NCBI GenBank assembly: GCA_934668375.1
Contig: CAKUNF010000010.1
Location: forward strand, 1-59,945
Source: an uncultured Parolsenella sp.
GTDB lineage: Bacteria > Actinomycetota > Coriobacteriia > Coriobacteriales > Atopobiaceae
Reading direction: 5' to 3'
Length of the DNA stretch: 59,945 bases
In this document: positions 50,685 to 58,431 of the stretch, one piece after another
How positions within the stretch are numbered: position 1 is the first letter of the stretch
Layout of the letters: every line of letters starts with the position of its first letter
The notes under the pieces: model-generated
Told to the model about the DNA's origin: nothing
What the model saw: the letters and a program-made list of their open reading frames with translations, nothing else
The model's database searches: none
Program-made: the position numbers and the translations under genes

Positions 50685-50709
50685 GGGCGGTGCCTAGGTT
50701 ACACCGCCC
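50685..50709. promoter_or_regulatory. Inverted repeat upstream of larA
   Basis: GGGCGGTG and CACCGCCC are perfect 8-bp arms with a 9-base spacer, about 92-116 bp upstream of the larA start. The word TTATGTAAGG occurs at 50631-50640 near larA and again at 50830-50839 next to the end of the GGGtGRT gene. Either could be a regulator site. Confidence 0.35.
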
Positions 50710-50753
50710 GACAACTACCGTCCACGACAAATTTGCTACCGTTCAACCATTTA

Positions 50754-50797
50754 TAAAAAAAGAAAAACCGCTGCCCGAGAAACCCGAGCAGCGGTCC
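50754..50797 (-). terminator. Intrinsic terminator of the GGGtGRT operon
   Basis: The minus strand has stem ACCGCTGC / GCAGCGGT with an inner TCGGG/CCGA-type pairing, then TTTTTCTTTTTTT. It lies about 50-90 bases past the stop of the gene ending at 50846. Confidence 0.88.
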
Positions 50798-50845
50798 TAT
50801 CTCACGTCAGAAACCTGACACGAGACTGATTATGTAAGGTTGCCC

Positions 50846-51850
50846 TTACGCGTTCAGAGCGGCGTCCACGGCGACAGCGCAGGCGACGGTGGCACCGACC
50901 ATGGGGTTGTTGCCCATGCCGATGAGACCCATCATGTCGACGTGCGCAGGCACGGAGGAGGAGCCGGCGAACTGGGCATCGGAGTGCATGCGGCCCATGG
51001 TGTCGGTCATGCCGTAGGAGGCGGGGCCGGCGCCCATGTTGTCCGGGTGCAGCGTACGGCCGGTGCCGCCACCAGAGGCGACGGAGAAGTACTTCTTGCC
51101 GGCCTCGAGGCGCTCCTTCTTGTAGGTGCCAGCGACGGGGTGCTGGAAGCGCGTGGGGTTGGTGGAGTTACCGGTGATCGAGATGTCGACGTTCTCGTGC
51201 CACATGATGGCAACGCCCTCGCGGACGTCATCGGCGCCGTAGCAGTTGACGGCGGCACGCGGGCCATCGGAGTACGGGATGGTCTCCACGACCTTGAGCT
51301 CGCCCGTGTAGTAGTCGAACTGCGTCTTCACGTAGGTGAAGCCGTTGATGCGGGCGATGATCTGGGCGGCGTCCTTGCCCAGGCCGTTCAGGATGACGCG
51401 GAGCGGCTTCTTGCGGGCCTTGTTGGCGTTGAGGGCCAGGCCGATGGCGCCCTCGGCGGCAGCGAAGGACTCGTGGCCGGCGAGGAAGGCGAAGCACTCG
51501 GTGTCATCGGAGAGCAGCATGGCGCCCAGGTTGCCGTGGCCAAGGCCCACCTTGCGGTCCTCGGCGACAGAGCCGGGGACGGTGAAGGCCTGGATGCCCT
51601 CGCCGATGATGGAGGCAGCCTCGGAAGCGCTCTTGGCGCCCTTCTTGACGGCCAGGGCGCAGCCCAGGGTGTAGGCCCACTCGGCGTTCTGGAAGGCGAT
51701 GGACTGCGTGTTGTGGACGATCTCACGCGGGTTGAAGCCCTTGTCGGTGCAGATCTGCAGGGCCTCCTCGAGGGAGGCGATGCCGTTGTCGGCGAGGCAC
51801 TTGTTGATCTTGTCAACGCGGCGCTCGTAGCCTTCGAAAGTAACAGCCAT
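50846..51850 (-). CDS. GGGtGRT protein (function unknown)
   Basis: This 334-residue soluble protein carries the motif that names its family, SGGGTGRTLHPDNMGAG (about 271-287). The nearly invariant blocks YGMTDTMGRMHSDAQF and SSSVPAHVDMMGLIGMGNNP follow. The N-terminal part has VGLGHGNLGAMLLSDDTECF and GHESFAAAEGAIGLALNAN. No catalytic role is known to me. The high glycine content and conserved Asp/His suggest a nucleotide or metal site. It follows the NifU-like gene by 17 bp. The codon use suggests high expression. Confidence 0.85.
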   Translation of the reverse strand: MAVTFEGYERRVDKINKCLADNGIASLEEALQICTDKGFNPREIVHNTQSIAFQNAEWAYTLGCALAVKKGAKSASEAASIIGEGIQAFTVPGSVAEDRKVGLGHGNLGAMLLSDDTECFAFLAGHESFAAAEGAIGLALNANKARKKPLRVILNGLGKDAAQIIARINGFTYVKTQFDYYTGELKVVETIPYSDGPRAAVNCYGADDVREGVAIMWHENVDISITGNSTNPTRFQHPVAGTYKKERLEAGKKYFSVASGGGTGRTLHPDNMGAGPASYGMTDTMGRMHSDAQFAGSSSVPAHVDMMGLIGMGNNPMVGATVACAVAVDAALNA

Positions 51851-51867
51851 GTTCTATCCCTCCCTTT

Positions 51868-52602
51868 CTACTCGTGGACCGGGAACGTGCTGGCGACGGA
51901 GTGGGTCTCCTCGTCGGTGCGCGGGTCGATGTACTTGGCGGCGTTGTCCCACTGGCCGTAGTGGCCCATGGCGCCCTGGATGGCGTCCTCGGCGGACTTG
52001 CCGGCCTTGAGGGCGTCGGTGAACTTGCCGAGGTTCAGGAACTCGAACGCGATGATCTCGTTCTTGTCGTTGAGCGCCATGCGGGTGACGTAGCCCTGGG
52101 CGAGCTCGAGGTAGCGGGCGCCCTTGGCCTTCGTGCCGAACATGGTGCCAACCTGGGAGCGCAGGCCCTTGCCGAGGTCGTCAAGGGAGGCGCCGACGGG
52201 CAGGCCGCCCTCGGAGAACGCAGTCTGGCTGCGGCCGTAGACGATCTGCAGGAAGATCTCGCGCATGGCGACGTTGATGGCGTCGCAGACGAGGTCGGTG
52301 TTGAGAGCCTCGAGGATGGTCTTGCCCGGGAGGATCTCGGAGGCCATGGCGGCGGAGTGGGTCATGCCGGAGCAGCCGATCGTCTCGACGAGGGCCTCCT
52401 CGATGACACCCTCCTTCACGTTGAGCGTCAGCTTGCAGGCACCCTGCTGGGGGGCGCACCAGCCCACACCGTGCGTGAGGCCGGAGATGTCAGAGATCTC
52501 CTTGGCCTGAACCCACTTGCCCTCCTCGGGGATGGGCGCGGGGCCGTGGTAGGCACCCTTGGCGACGGGGCACATGTTCTCCACTTCCTGTGAATACTGC
52601 AT
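51868..52602 (-). CDS. NifU-like iron-sulfur scaffold protein paired with GGGtGRT
   Basis: This 244-residue protein resembles NifU/IscU N-terminal scaffolds in its middle. Cysteines C49 and C56 (GWCAPQQGACKL), C77 (ETIGCSGMTHSAAMASE, the IscU-like GC-S/A-x block) and C103 (TDLVCDAIN) could hold an Fe-S cluster, and C11 lies near the N-terminus. The C-terminus adds about 100 residues not found in IscU, ending FPVHE. ATG at 52602 follows GGAGAGG. It is the first gene of the pair; no sufS, sufB or iscS is next to it, so it is not part of a standard assembly operon. Confidence 0.8.
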   Translation of the reverse strand: MQYSQEVENMCPVAKGAYHGPAPIPEEGKWVQAKEISDISGLTHGVGWCAPQQGACKLTLNVKEGVIEEALVETIGCSGMTHSAAMASEILPGKTILEALNTDLVCDAINVAMREIFLQIVYGRSQTAFSEGGLPVGASLDDLGKGLRSQVGTMFGTKAKGARYLELAQGYVTRMALNDKNEIIAFEFLNLGKFTDALKAGKSAEDAIQGAMGHYGQWDNAAKYIDPRTDEETHSVASTFPVHE

Positions 52603-52883
52603 GCCTCTCCTTTCTGTTTGCGTAGGTGCCGACACGCACCCCAGCGCGCTCGGCACATGCGTGCCGCGACGCTTTCCCCGGCGCCGCGGCGTCCCTTTGG
52701 GTTGCGCCGCCCGGCTGGACGGACGCTTCCACAGACGGCTTCATAATAGCGCGAACGCGCCGTCTCCATAGCCTTCTCAAGTTAGCAATTGGGAACGTTT
52801 GCGCACGTAGACCGCGAGTTGTACAGGGATGCGCGGTCAACTTATTTGCTCACCGCGCCATGCGCCGCGCTTGCGCTCGCCAG

Positions 52884-52978
52884 CCGTTATCGGCCGTCTT
52901 TTACGCGTTTCTCGGGCTTCGGACGCGCAAAACGAGGCTCTCAATGAGTTGGACGCGTAAAACGGGGCCGAGAACGGC
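52884..52978. repeat. Extragenic palindrome family A, copy 4
   Basis: CCGTTATCGGCCGTCTTTTACGCG-like word at 52884-52907 (given here as the pattern), then ACGCGCAAAACGAGGCTCTC (52923-52942) and ACGCGTAAAACGGGGCCGAG (52953-52972). The outer words pair as an inverted repeat. It lies in the 489-bp divergent gap between the NifU-like gene and mrp; I see nothing else there except AT-richer stretches near 52740 and 52830. Confidence 0.75.
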
Positions 52979-53091
52979 GCACGGTCGGCACGCGGGTAGA
53001 ATGGGGCATGCGAATGCGCGGGCGCCTCGGGGAGGCGCCTTCGGGCCGGCGCCGCACGGGGCCGGCCGCACACATATATGAAGGAGAGAGC

Positions 53092-54030
53092 ATGACAGAG
53101 CAGAACGACGGCATCCCCCAGTTTGAGCTGGGCGAGCTGTCCCGCGTGCGTCACCTCATCGGCGTCGTTTCCGGCAAGGGAGGCGTGGGCAAGTCGCTCG
53201 TCACGGGCATCCTCGCCCGCGAGCTCAACCGTGCCGGCAAGAGCGTGGGCATCCTGGACGCCGACATCACCGGCCCGTCCATCCCCCACATGTTCGGCAT
53301 GGCAGACGCCCACGCCACGGCGGCAGACGAGCACCTCATCCCCGTGGAGTCCAAGCACGGCGTCAAGGTCATGAGCGCCAACCTCGTGCTGGCAGACGAG
53401 ACGCAGCCCGTGCTGTGGCGCGGACCCGTGCTGGGCGGGGCCATCCGCCAGTTCTGGGGAGACACCGCCTGGGGCGACATCGACTACATGCTCGTCGACA
53501 TGCCTCCCGGAACGGGAGACGTGGCCCTCACCGTGTTCCAGAGCCTGCCCATCGAGGGCATCGTCATCGTCACGAGTCCGCAGGACCTCGTGAGCATGAT
53601 CGTGGGCAAGGCCGTGAACATGGCCGCCCAGATGCAGATCCCGGTGCTGGGCCTCGTGGAGAACATGAGCTACGCCGTGTGCCCGCACTGCGGCGAGCAC
53701 ATCAACGTCTTTGGCGACAGCAAGCTCGCCGAGGTGGCCGCCGGCTACGGCCTGCCCGTCCTGGGCACGCTGCCCATCGACCCGGCCATCGCCAAGGCGT
53801 GCGATGACGGAACGTTCGAGGACGACCTGCCCGAGGGGCTGCTGCCCGACGCCGTGGCGCTGGCCCTCGACCTGCCCGAGCTCGAGGTGGAGCAGCAGGA
53901 GCCCAAGGGCCCCGAGCCCACGATGGCCGAGCGCGCGGCCGCCGCTGCCGCCGCCTACAAGGCCAAGAAGGCCGCCGAGGAAGCGGGCAAGAGCGACGAG
54001 ACCGTCGACGTCACCCCGCGCGAGGTCTAG
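53092..54030 (+). CDS. Mrp/ApbC-family P-loop ATPase (Fe-S carrier)
   Basis: This 312-residue cytosolic protein of the Mrp/NBP35 group has the deviant Walker A SGKGGVGKS (about 27-35), DADITGPSIPHMFG, the switch block DYMLVDMPPGTGDVALT, and a CPHC pair (CPHCGEH, about residue 203) that binds a bridging 4Fe-4S cluster in a dimer. These proteins transfer Fe-S clusters to apo-enzymes. The C-terminal 40 residues are an Ala/Lys/Glu-rich tail not found in the core family. ATG at 53092 follows AAGGAG. The flavoprotein gene follows 1 bp later. Confidence 0.93.
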   Translation: MTEQNDGIPQFELGELSRVRHLIGVVSGKGGVGKSLVTGILARELNRAGKSVGILDADITGPSIPHMFGMADAHATAADEHLIPVESKHGVKVMSANLVLADETQPVLWRGPVLGGAIRQFWGDTAWGDIDYMLVDMPPGTGDVALTVFQSLPIEGIVIVTSPQDLVSMIVGKAVNMAAQMQIPVLGLVENMSYAVCPHCGEHINVFGDSKLAEVAAGYGLPVLGTLPIDPAIAKACDDGTFEDDLPEGLLPDAVALALDLPELEVEQQEPKGPEPTMAERAAAAAAAYKAKKAAEEAGKSDETVDVTPREV

Positions 54031-54031
54031 C

Positions 54032-55390
54032 GTGGCGGGCGGCCGCAAGAGACAGGCCCAGCAGGGCGGCGCCCGGGCCCGCGAGCGCGAGCGCCTCGAG
54101 CGCGCGGCAGCGGCCACGGCGCTGCCCGCGCACGTGGACGTGTGCGTGGCGGGCGGTGGGGCGGCCGGTCTCGCCTGCGCCGTCACGGCCGCCGAGGCCG
54201 GCGCGAGCGTCGTCGTGCTCGAGCGCGCGCTCGAGTGCGGGCGCACGATCCTGGCCACGGGCAACGGTCGCTGCAACTTCTGCAACACGAGCCTTGCGGC
54301 CGAGAACTACAACCATCCCGCGTTCGTGGCCACCTCAATGGGAGAGCCCGGCGAGGCCCTCGAGCGCATCCTGGGCTTCTGGCGTGCGTGCGGCCTGGCG
54401 TGGGCCGAGGAGGACGGCAGGCTCTACCCGCGCAGCCGTCAGGCCGCAAGCGTGAGAAACGTCCTGCTCGCACGCGCCAAGCGCGCGGGCGTCACGTTCG
54501 CATGCGGACGCGAGGTCACGGGTGCCAAGGTGCGAGGCCATGACGGTTGGCGCGTTCGCCTCGCCCAGTCCTGGGACGGCGAGGAGCGCAGGCTTGACGC
54601 CGGAGCTCTCGTCATCGCAAGCGGCGGGGCGAGCAGTGCGCTTGCGGGCTCGCTGGGCCTTGCGCTCGTGCCCGAGTCCCCCGTGCTGTGCGGCGTGGCC
54701 GCAACGGCGCCGTCGAGCGGCCTTCTCGGGCGGCTGAGCGGCCGGCGCGCGCACTGCGTGGCCACGCTCACCCGCGCGGGACGCGTGGTCACGCGCGAGG
54801 CCGGCGAGGTGCTGTTCCGCGAGTACGGCCTCTCGGGCATCGTGTCGTTCAACCTGTCGAGGCACGCACGCCCCGGCGACGCCATCGAGCTCGACCTCGC
54901 ACCCGAGGTGGACGCCTGGGAGGTCGACGGTCTCGTCGCGAACCACCCCGGAGACGCCCACGCGCTCGACGGCATTCTCGACCCGACGATTGCCGAGGCG
55001 CTCATCGACCTTGCCGGCGGCACGAAGGCAAGCGGCCTGGCCTGGCGCGTGGCACCGCTCGTGAAGGGCCTCCCCTTCCGCGTGGACGGCCTGGCAGACA
55101 CCGCGCACGCGCAGGTCACGCGCGGCGGCATCGACGTGGACGCGCTTGATGCGCGCACGCTCGGCGTCTGCGGGCACCCTGGCCTGTTTGCCTGCGGGGA
55201 GGCGCTCGACGTTGACGGCGCCTGCGGCGGTTTCAACCTCGCCTGGGCGTGGTCGAGTGGCATGACCTGCGGCGCATCCGCGGCGTCCCATGCGGCCAGC
55301 CAGCGCGCCGCGCGCCCCTCGGCCGGGGCGGCACACGCAGAGAACGGCACGGCCGCGCGCACAGAAGCATCCGAAAGGACCTCCTCGTGA
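54032..55390 (+). CDS. HI0933/YhiN-family flavoprotein
   Basis: This 452-residue FAD-dependent oxidoreductase is of unknown substrate. After a 30-residue basic lead, the FAD loop is VCVAGGGAAGLACAVTAAEAG (in part), and ATGNGRCNFCN is the HI0933 signature. GVAATAPSSGLLG and a C-terminal CGEALDVDGACGGFNLAWAW block, which contacts the flavin, are in place. GTG at 54032 lies 1 bp after the mrp stop, with GAGG inside mrp. Its own stop overlaps the start of the next flavoprotein (GTGA). Confidence 0.88.
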   Translation: MAGGRKRQAQQGGARARERERLERAAAATALPAHVDVCVAGGGAAGLACAVTAAEAGASVVVLERALECGRTILATGNGRCNFCNTSLAAENYNHPAFVATSMGEPGEALERILGFWRACGLAWAEEDGRLYPRSRQAASVRNVLLARAKRAGVTFACGREVTGAKVRGHDGWRVRLAQSWDGEERRLDAGALVIASGGASSALAGSLGLALVPESPVLCGVAATAPSSGLLGRLSGRRAHCVATLTRAGRVVTREAGEVLFREYGLSGIVSFNLSRHARPGDAIELDLAPEVDAWEVDGLVANHPGDAHALDGILDPTIAEALIDLAGGTKASGLAWRVAPLVKGLPFRVDGLADTAHAQVTRGGIDVDALDARTLGVCGHPGLFACGEALDVDGACGGFNLAWAWSSGMTCGASAASHAASQRAARPSAGAAHAENGTAARTEASERTSS

Positions 55391-57054
55391 TCGAGATATC
55401 GAACCTCAAGATCGGCCTCGACAAGCTCGACGGCACCGCGCAGGCGGAGCGCCATGCCCTGCGAAACGCCGTGCTGCGACGCCTCCACGCCGCGCCTGAC
55501 GACGTCACGGGCGTGGAGCTGCGCCGCCGCTCCATCGACGCGCGCAAGAAGAGCGACGTCCACCTCACGTGCACCGCGCGCGTCACGCTGCGAGGCGGCG
55601 CCGGCGCCGAGCGGGCGCTTCTCGCGCGCCTCTCCCGACGCAAGGACGACCGCGGCATCCGCCAGGTCGTGGCCTCGACGCCCACGCTGCCAAGCCGCAT
55701 CGGCTACGCGCCCACGAGCCGACCCGTCGTGGTGGGCGCGGGCTGCGCGGGCCTCTTCTGCGCGCTGGCGCTCGCAAACGCCGGTCTCGAGCCCCTGCTC
55801 GTCGAGCGCGGGGACGACGCCCACCGTCGCAGCCAGGCCGTGGAGCACTTCAACGAGACGGGAGAGCTGGACTGCGAGAGCAACATCCAGTTTGGCGCGG
55901 GCGGCGCCGGCACGTTCTCGGACGGCAAGCTCACCACGGGCACGAAGAGCCCGCTGCACCGGCTCGTGCTCGACACGTTCGTCGAGGCGGGCGCTGCCGA
56001 GAACATCGCCTGGGACGCCAAGCCCCACATCGGCTCGGACGTGCTGCCCGGCGTCGTGGACCACATCTGCAGGCGCATCACCGAGCTCGGTGGCGAGGTG
56101 CGCTTCCGCACGAGGCTCACGGACATCGAAATCACGGGCGGCACCACGGCGCCGCGCGTGAGCGCCGTGTGCCTCGAGCGGCGCGAGGAGAGCGGTCTTC
56201 TCGTGGAGGAGCGCGTGGCGTGCGAGCGCCTCGTGCTTGCCTGCGGCCACTCGGCACGCGACGTCTTCGAGCTGCTCGCGCGGCGCGGCGTCGCGCTCGA
56301 GCGCAAGACGTTTGCCATGGGCGTGCGCATCGAGCACCTCCAGGCGGACGTCGACCGTGCCCAATATGGTGCCGCGGCGGGCCATCCGGCGCTGGGCGCG
56401 GCTCCCTACAAGCTTGTGAGCCACCTGCCAAACGGGAGGTCGGCCTACTCGTTCTGCATGTGCCCGGGCGGCTACGTCGTGGCCGCGGCGAGCGAGGAGG
56501 GCGGCGTGGTCACGAACGGCATGAGCCTCGCCGCACGCGCCGGCAGGAACGCCAACTCGGGGCTGCTCGCCAACGTTTTGCCCGCAGACCTGTCCGGCGA
56601 CGACCCGCTTGCCGGAATCGCGCTGCAGCGCTCCTGCGAGCGGGCGGCGTTCGAACTGGGAGGCGGCGGCTACGTGGCGCCGGCACAGCTCGTGGGCGAC
56701 TTTCTCGCAGGCCATCCGTCAAGCGCGGGTGGACGCGTTGAGCCCACGTACCCGCGCGGCGTGGCCTGGGGTTCGGTCGAGGGGTGCCTGCCGCCCTACG
56801 TGGCCGAGACGCTGCGCTCCGCCATTCCGGACATGGCCCGTCACCTGCGTGGGTTCGATGACGCCGAGGCCGTGCTCACGGGCGTGGAGAGCCGCTCGAG
56901 CTCTCCCGTGCGCGTCACGCGCGGCGCGGACCTGCAGAGCGTGAGCCACGCGGGCCTCTACCCAACCGGCGAGGGCGCGGGATATGCCGGCGGCATCATG
57001 AGCGCTGCCACCGACGGCCTGCGCGTGGCACAGGCGATCGTCGACGCCCTCTGA
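55387..57054 (+). CDS. FAD-dependent dehydrogenase (COG2509 type)
   Basis: This 555-residue flavoprotein has an N-terminal domain (about 1-105) seen in this group, then the FAD-binding loop RPVVVGAGCAGLFCALALA (about 114-132). NIQFGAGGAGTFSDGKLTTG, the signature of COG2509, and RLVLACGHSARD follow. The C-terminal GEGAGYAGGIMSAATDGLR closes the FAD site. Members are predicted oxidoreductases without proven substrates. GTG at 55387 overlaps the previous stop. With mrp and the HI0933-type gene it forms a tightly coupled three-gene operon. A family C repeat follows 0 bp after the stop. Confidence 0.88.
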   Translation: MIEISNLKIGLDKLDGTAQAERHALRNAVLRRLHAAPDDVTGVELRRRSIDARKKSDVHLTCTARVTLRGGAGAERALLARLSRRKDDRGIRQVVASTPTLPSRIGYAPTSRPVVVGAGCAGLFCALALANAGLEPLLVERGDDAHRRSQAVEHFNETGELDCESNIQFGAGGAGTFSDGKLTTGTKSPLHRLVLDTFVEAGAAENIAWDAKPHIGSDVLPGVVDHICRRITELGGEVRFRTRLTDIEITGGTTAPRVSAVCLERREESGLLVEERVACERLVLACGHSARDVFELLARRGVALERKTFAMGVRIEHLQADVDRAQYGAAAGHPALGAAPYKLVSHLPNGRSAYSFCMCPGGYVVAAASEEGGVVTNGMSLAARAGRNANSGLLANVLPADLSGDDPLAGIALQRSCERAAFELGGGGYVAPAQLVGDFLAGHPSSAGGRVEPTYPRGVAWGSVEGCLPPYVAETLRSAIPDMARHLRGFDDAEAVLTGVESRSSSPVRVTRGADLQSVSHAGLYPTGEGAGYAGGIMSAATDGLRVAQAIVDAL

Positions 57055-57119
57055 GGTGACACATTGACCCCGTCCCCAACTGCCACGGTGACAGGTGGGG
57101 ACGGGGTCGTTTTGTCACC
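57055..57119. repeat. Extragenic palindrome family C, double copy
   Basis: Two units in opposite orientation: GGTGACACATTGACCCCGTC... (57055-57084) and GGTGACAGGTGGGGACGGGG... ending TTGTCACC (57088-57119). Together they form a 65-bp dyad that can fold into a long hairpin. It begins at the stop of the flavoprotein, where it may act as terminator, and its right edge supplies a -35-like TTGTCA for the next gene. Confidence 0.8.
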
Positions 57120-57142
57120 GTCACGCGCCTCCGCGCTACAAT
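57112..57142 (+). promoter_or_regulatory. Candidate promoter at the edge of the family C repeat
   Basis: TTGTCA (57112-57117, 5 of 6) and TACAAT (57137-57142, 5 of 6) are separated by 19 bp, slightly long. The start codon is 38 bp downstream of the -10. Confidence 0.45.
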
Positions 57143-57180
57143 CCATCCTCGGAAATGAGAGGACGACCAGGGAGGCACAC

Positions 57181-58092
57181 GTGACCATCAACAGGATGAC
57201 AATCATGGGCAAGGGCGCAATCGGCTTGCTCTACGGCAGCATCGCAGCCGGGCATCTGGGCGAGGCAGCCGTCGAGTACGTCATGGACGATGCCCGCTAC
57301 GAGCGCCATGCGCACGACAAGCTCGCCATCAACGGCGAGCCCTGCGCGCTCAGAAGCATCCGTCTGAGCGAGGCGCGTCCCGCCGAGCTTCTCGTCTTCG
57401 CCGTCAAGGCAACCGGTCTTGACGCCGCGCTTGACGAGGCTGCCGCAGTCGTGGGCCCCGACACGCGCATCGTGTCGCTGCTCAACGGCGTCACGAGCGA
57501 GCGACGCATCGCCGAGCGCTTCGGCTGGGACAACGTCGTGCTCGCCACGGCGCAGGGCCTCGATGCCACGTTCCTGTCCGGCGAGCTGCGCTATAGCTGC
57601 GCCGGCCACATCCATCTGGGTGCCGCCGAGGGCACGGCCGCGGGCGTCGTCGATGAGATTGCGGACTTCTTCGAGCGTGCGGGCGTCCCCCACATCATCG
57701 AGGCCGACATCCGCCACCGCCTGTGGGCAAAGCTCATGCTCAACGTGGGCGTCAACCAGACCACCATGGTCTACGGCGGCACGTATGGCTCCGTCACGAG
57801 CGATCCCGAGCAGGTACGCTGCTTCGTCGCCGCCATGCGAGAGGTGCGCGCCGTGGCGGCCGCCGAGGGCGTCACGCTCACGGAGGGCGAGCTCACGTCC
57901 ATGTTCGAGCTGTGCGCGTCCATGGCGGCCGATGGCATGCCCTCCATGGCACAGGACCGCGTTGCGCATCGCCCCACCGAGGTTGAGGAGTTCTCAGGCA
58001 CCATCTGTCGTCTGGGCGAGGAGCACCACATCCTCACGCCCCAGAACGCCTGGCTCCACGAGCGCGTGCGTCAGATCGAGGAAAGCTGGTAG
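57181..58092 (+). CDS. Ketopantoate reductase family protein (PanE/ApbA-like)
   Basis: This 303-residue NADPH-dependent reductase begins TINRMTIMGKGAIGLLYGS with the family's GxGxxG loop (here GKGAIG). VKATGLDAALDEAA, SLLNGVTSERRI and a C-terminal KLMLNVGVNQTTMVYGGTYG block with the catalytic lysine follow; EEFSGTICRLGEEH matches the end of the family. The product could be pantoate for coenzyme A synthesis, but many members reduce other keto acids. GTG at 57181 follows GGGAGG. A strong terminator follows, so it is monocistronic. Confidence 0.85.
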   Translation: MTINRMTIMGKGAIGLLYGSIAAGHLGEAAVEYVMDDARYERHAHDKLAINGEPCALRSIRLSEARPAELLVFAVKATGLDAALDEAAAVVGPDTRIVSLLNGVTSERRIAERFGWDNVVLATAQGLDATFLSGELRYSCAGHIHLGAAEGTAAGVVDEIADFFERAGVPHIIEADIRHRLWAKLMLNVGVNQTTMVYGGTYGSVTSDPEQVRCFVAAMREVRAVAAAEGVTLTEGELTSMFELCASMAADGMPSMAQDRVAHRPTEVEEFSGTICRLGEEHHILTPQNAWLHERVRQIEESW

Positions 58093-58122
58093 GGTCCCGA
58101 AAGAGGCCGAGACCCCGAACAG

Positions 58123-58177
58123 GCGCCGGAGGCCCTCTGCGAAATCGATAACGCAGAGGGCCTCCGGTGCTCTTTTA
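58123..58177 (+). terminator. Intrinsic terminator of the PanE-like gene
   Basis: A 19-bp stem with one mismatch, GCGCCGGAGGCCCTCTGCG (58123-58141) with its partner ending CTCCGGTGC (to 58170), loop AAATCGATAA, then TCTTTT. It is the strongest terminator in the window. Confidence 0.9.
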
Positions 58178-58197
58178 TCGATTACTCAAAATTCTTC

Positions 58198-58257
58198 TTG
58201 ACAAACAACAATTGAATCGTTTTGTGAGGTTTTCGCGTTGGTTAATCCTTTAACAAC
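58198..58257 (+). promoter_or_regulatory. Candidate promoter and operator of the fructose-type PTS gene
   Basis: TTGACA at 58198-58203 is a consensus -35; the hexamer 17 bp on (TTTGTG) is a poor -10, as in activator- or repressor-controlled promoters. Downstream, GTTGGTTAATCCTTTAACAAC (21 bp, 58237-58257; arms agree at 7 of 9) is an imperfect dyad. The AT-rich leader runs to 58431; the 339-bp gap holds only these and the terminator. Confidence 0.45.
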
Positions 58258-58431
58258 TACATGATAATAAACGCTCTACCTGCACGTTTACCGATAACGC
58301 GTTGCGAATCCACCGTTTGCTGCGGTAAAAAAACAGCGTACGAAATGTTCGCTCTTGACGCAGACAGACGGGCACCGCAGCGCCCGGCGCCTCGAGCGGC
58401 ACAACGGACCAAGCGTTCAAAGGAGGAGAAC

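Noticed and set aside
54439..56715. Leftward open frame of 758 codons over the two flavoproteins
   Set aside because: It is antisense to genes with intact FAD motifs, and its composition is that of a shadow frame.
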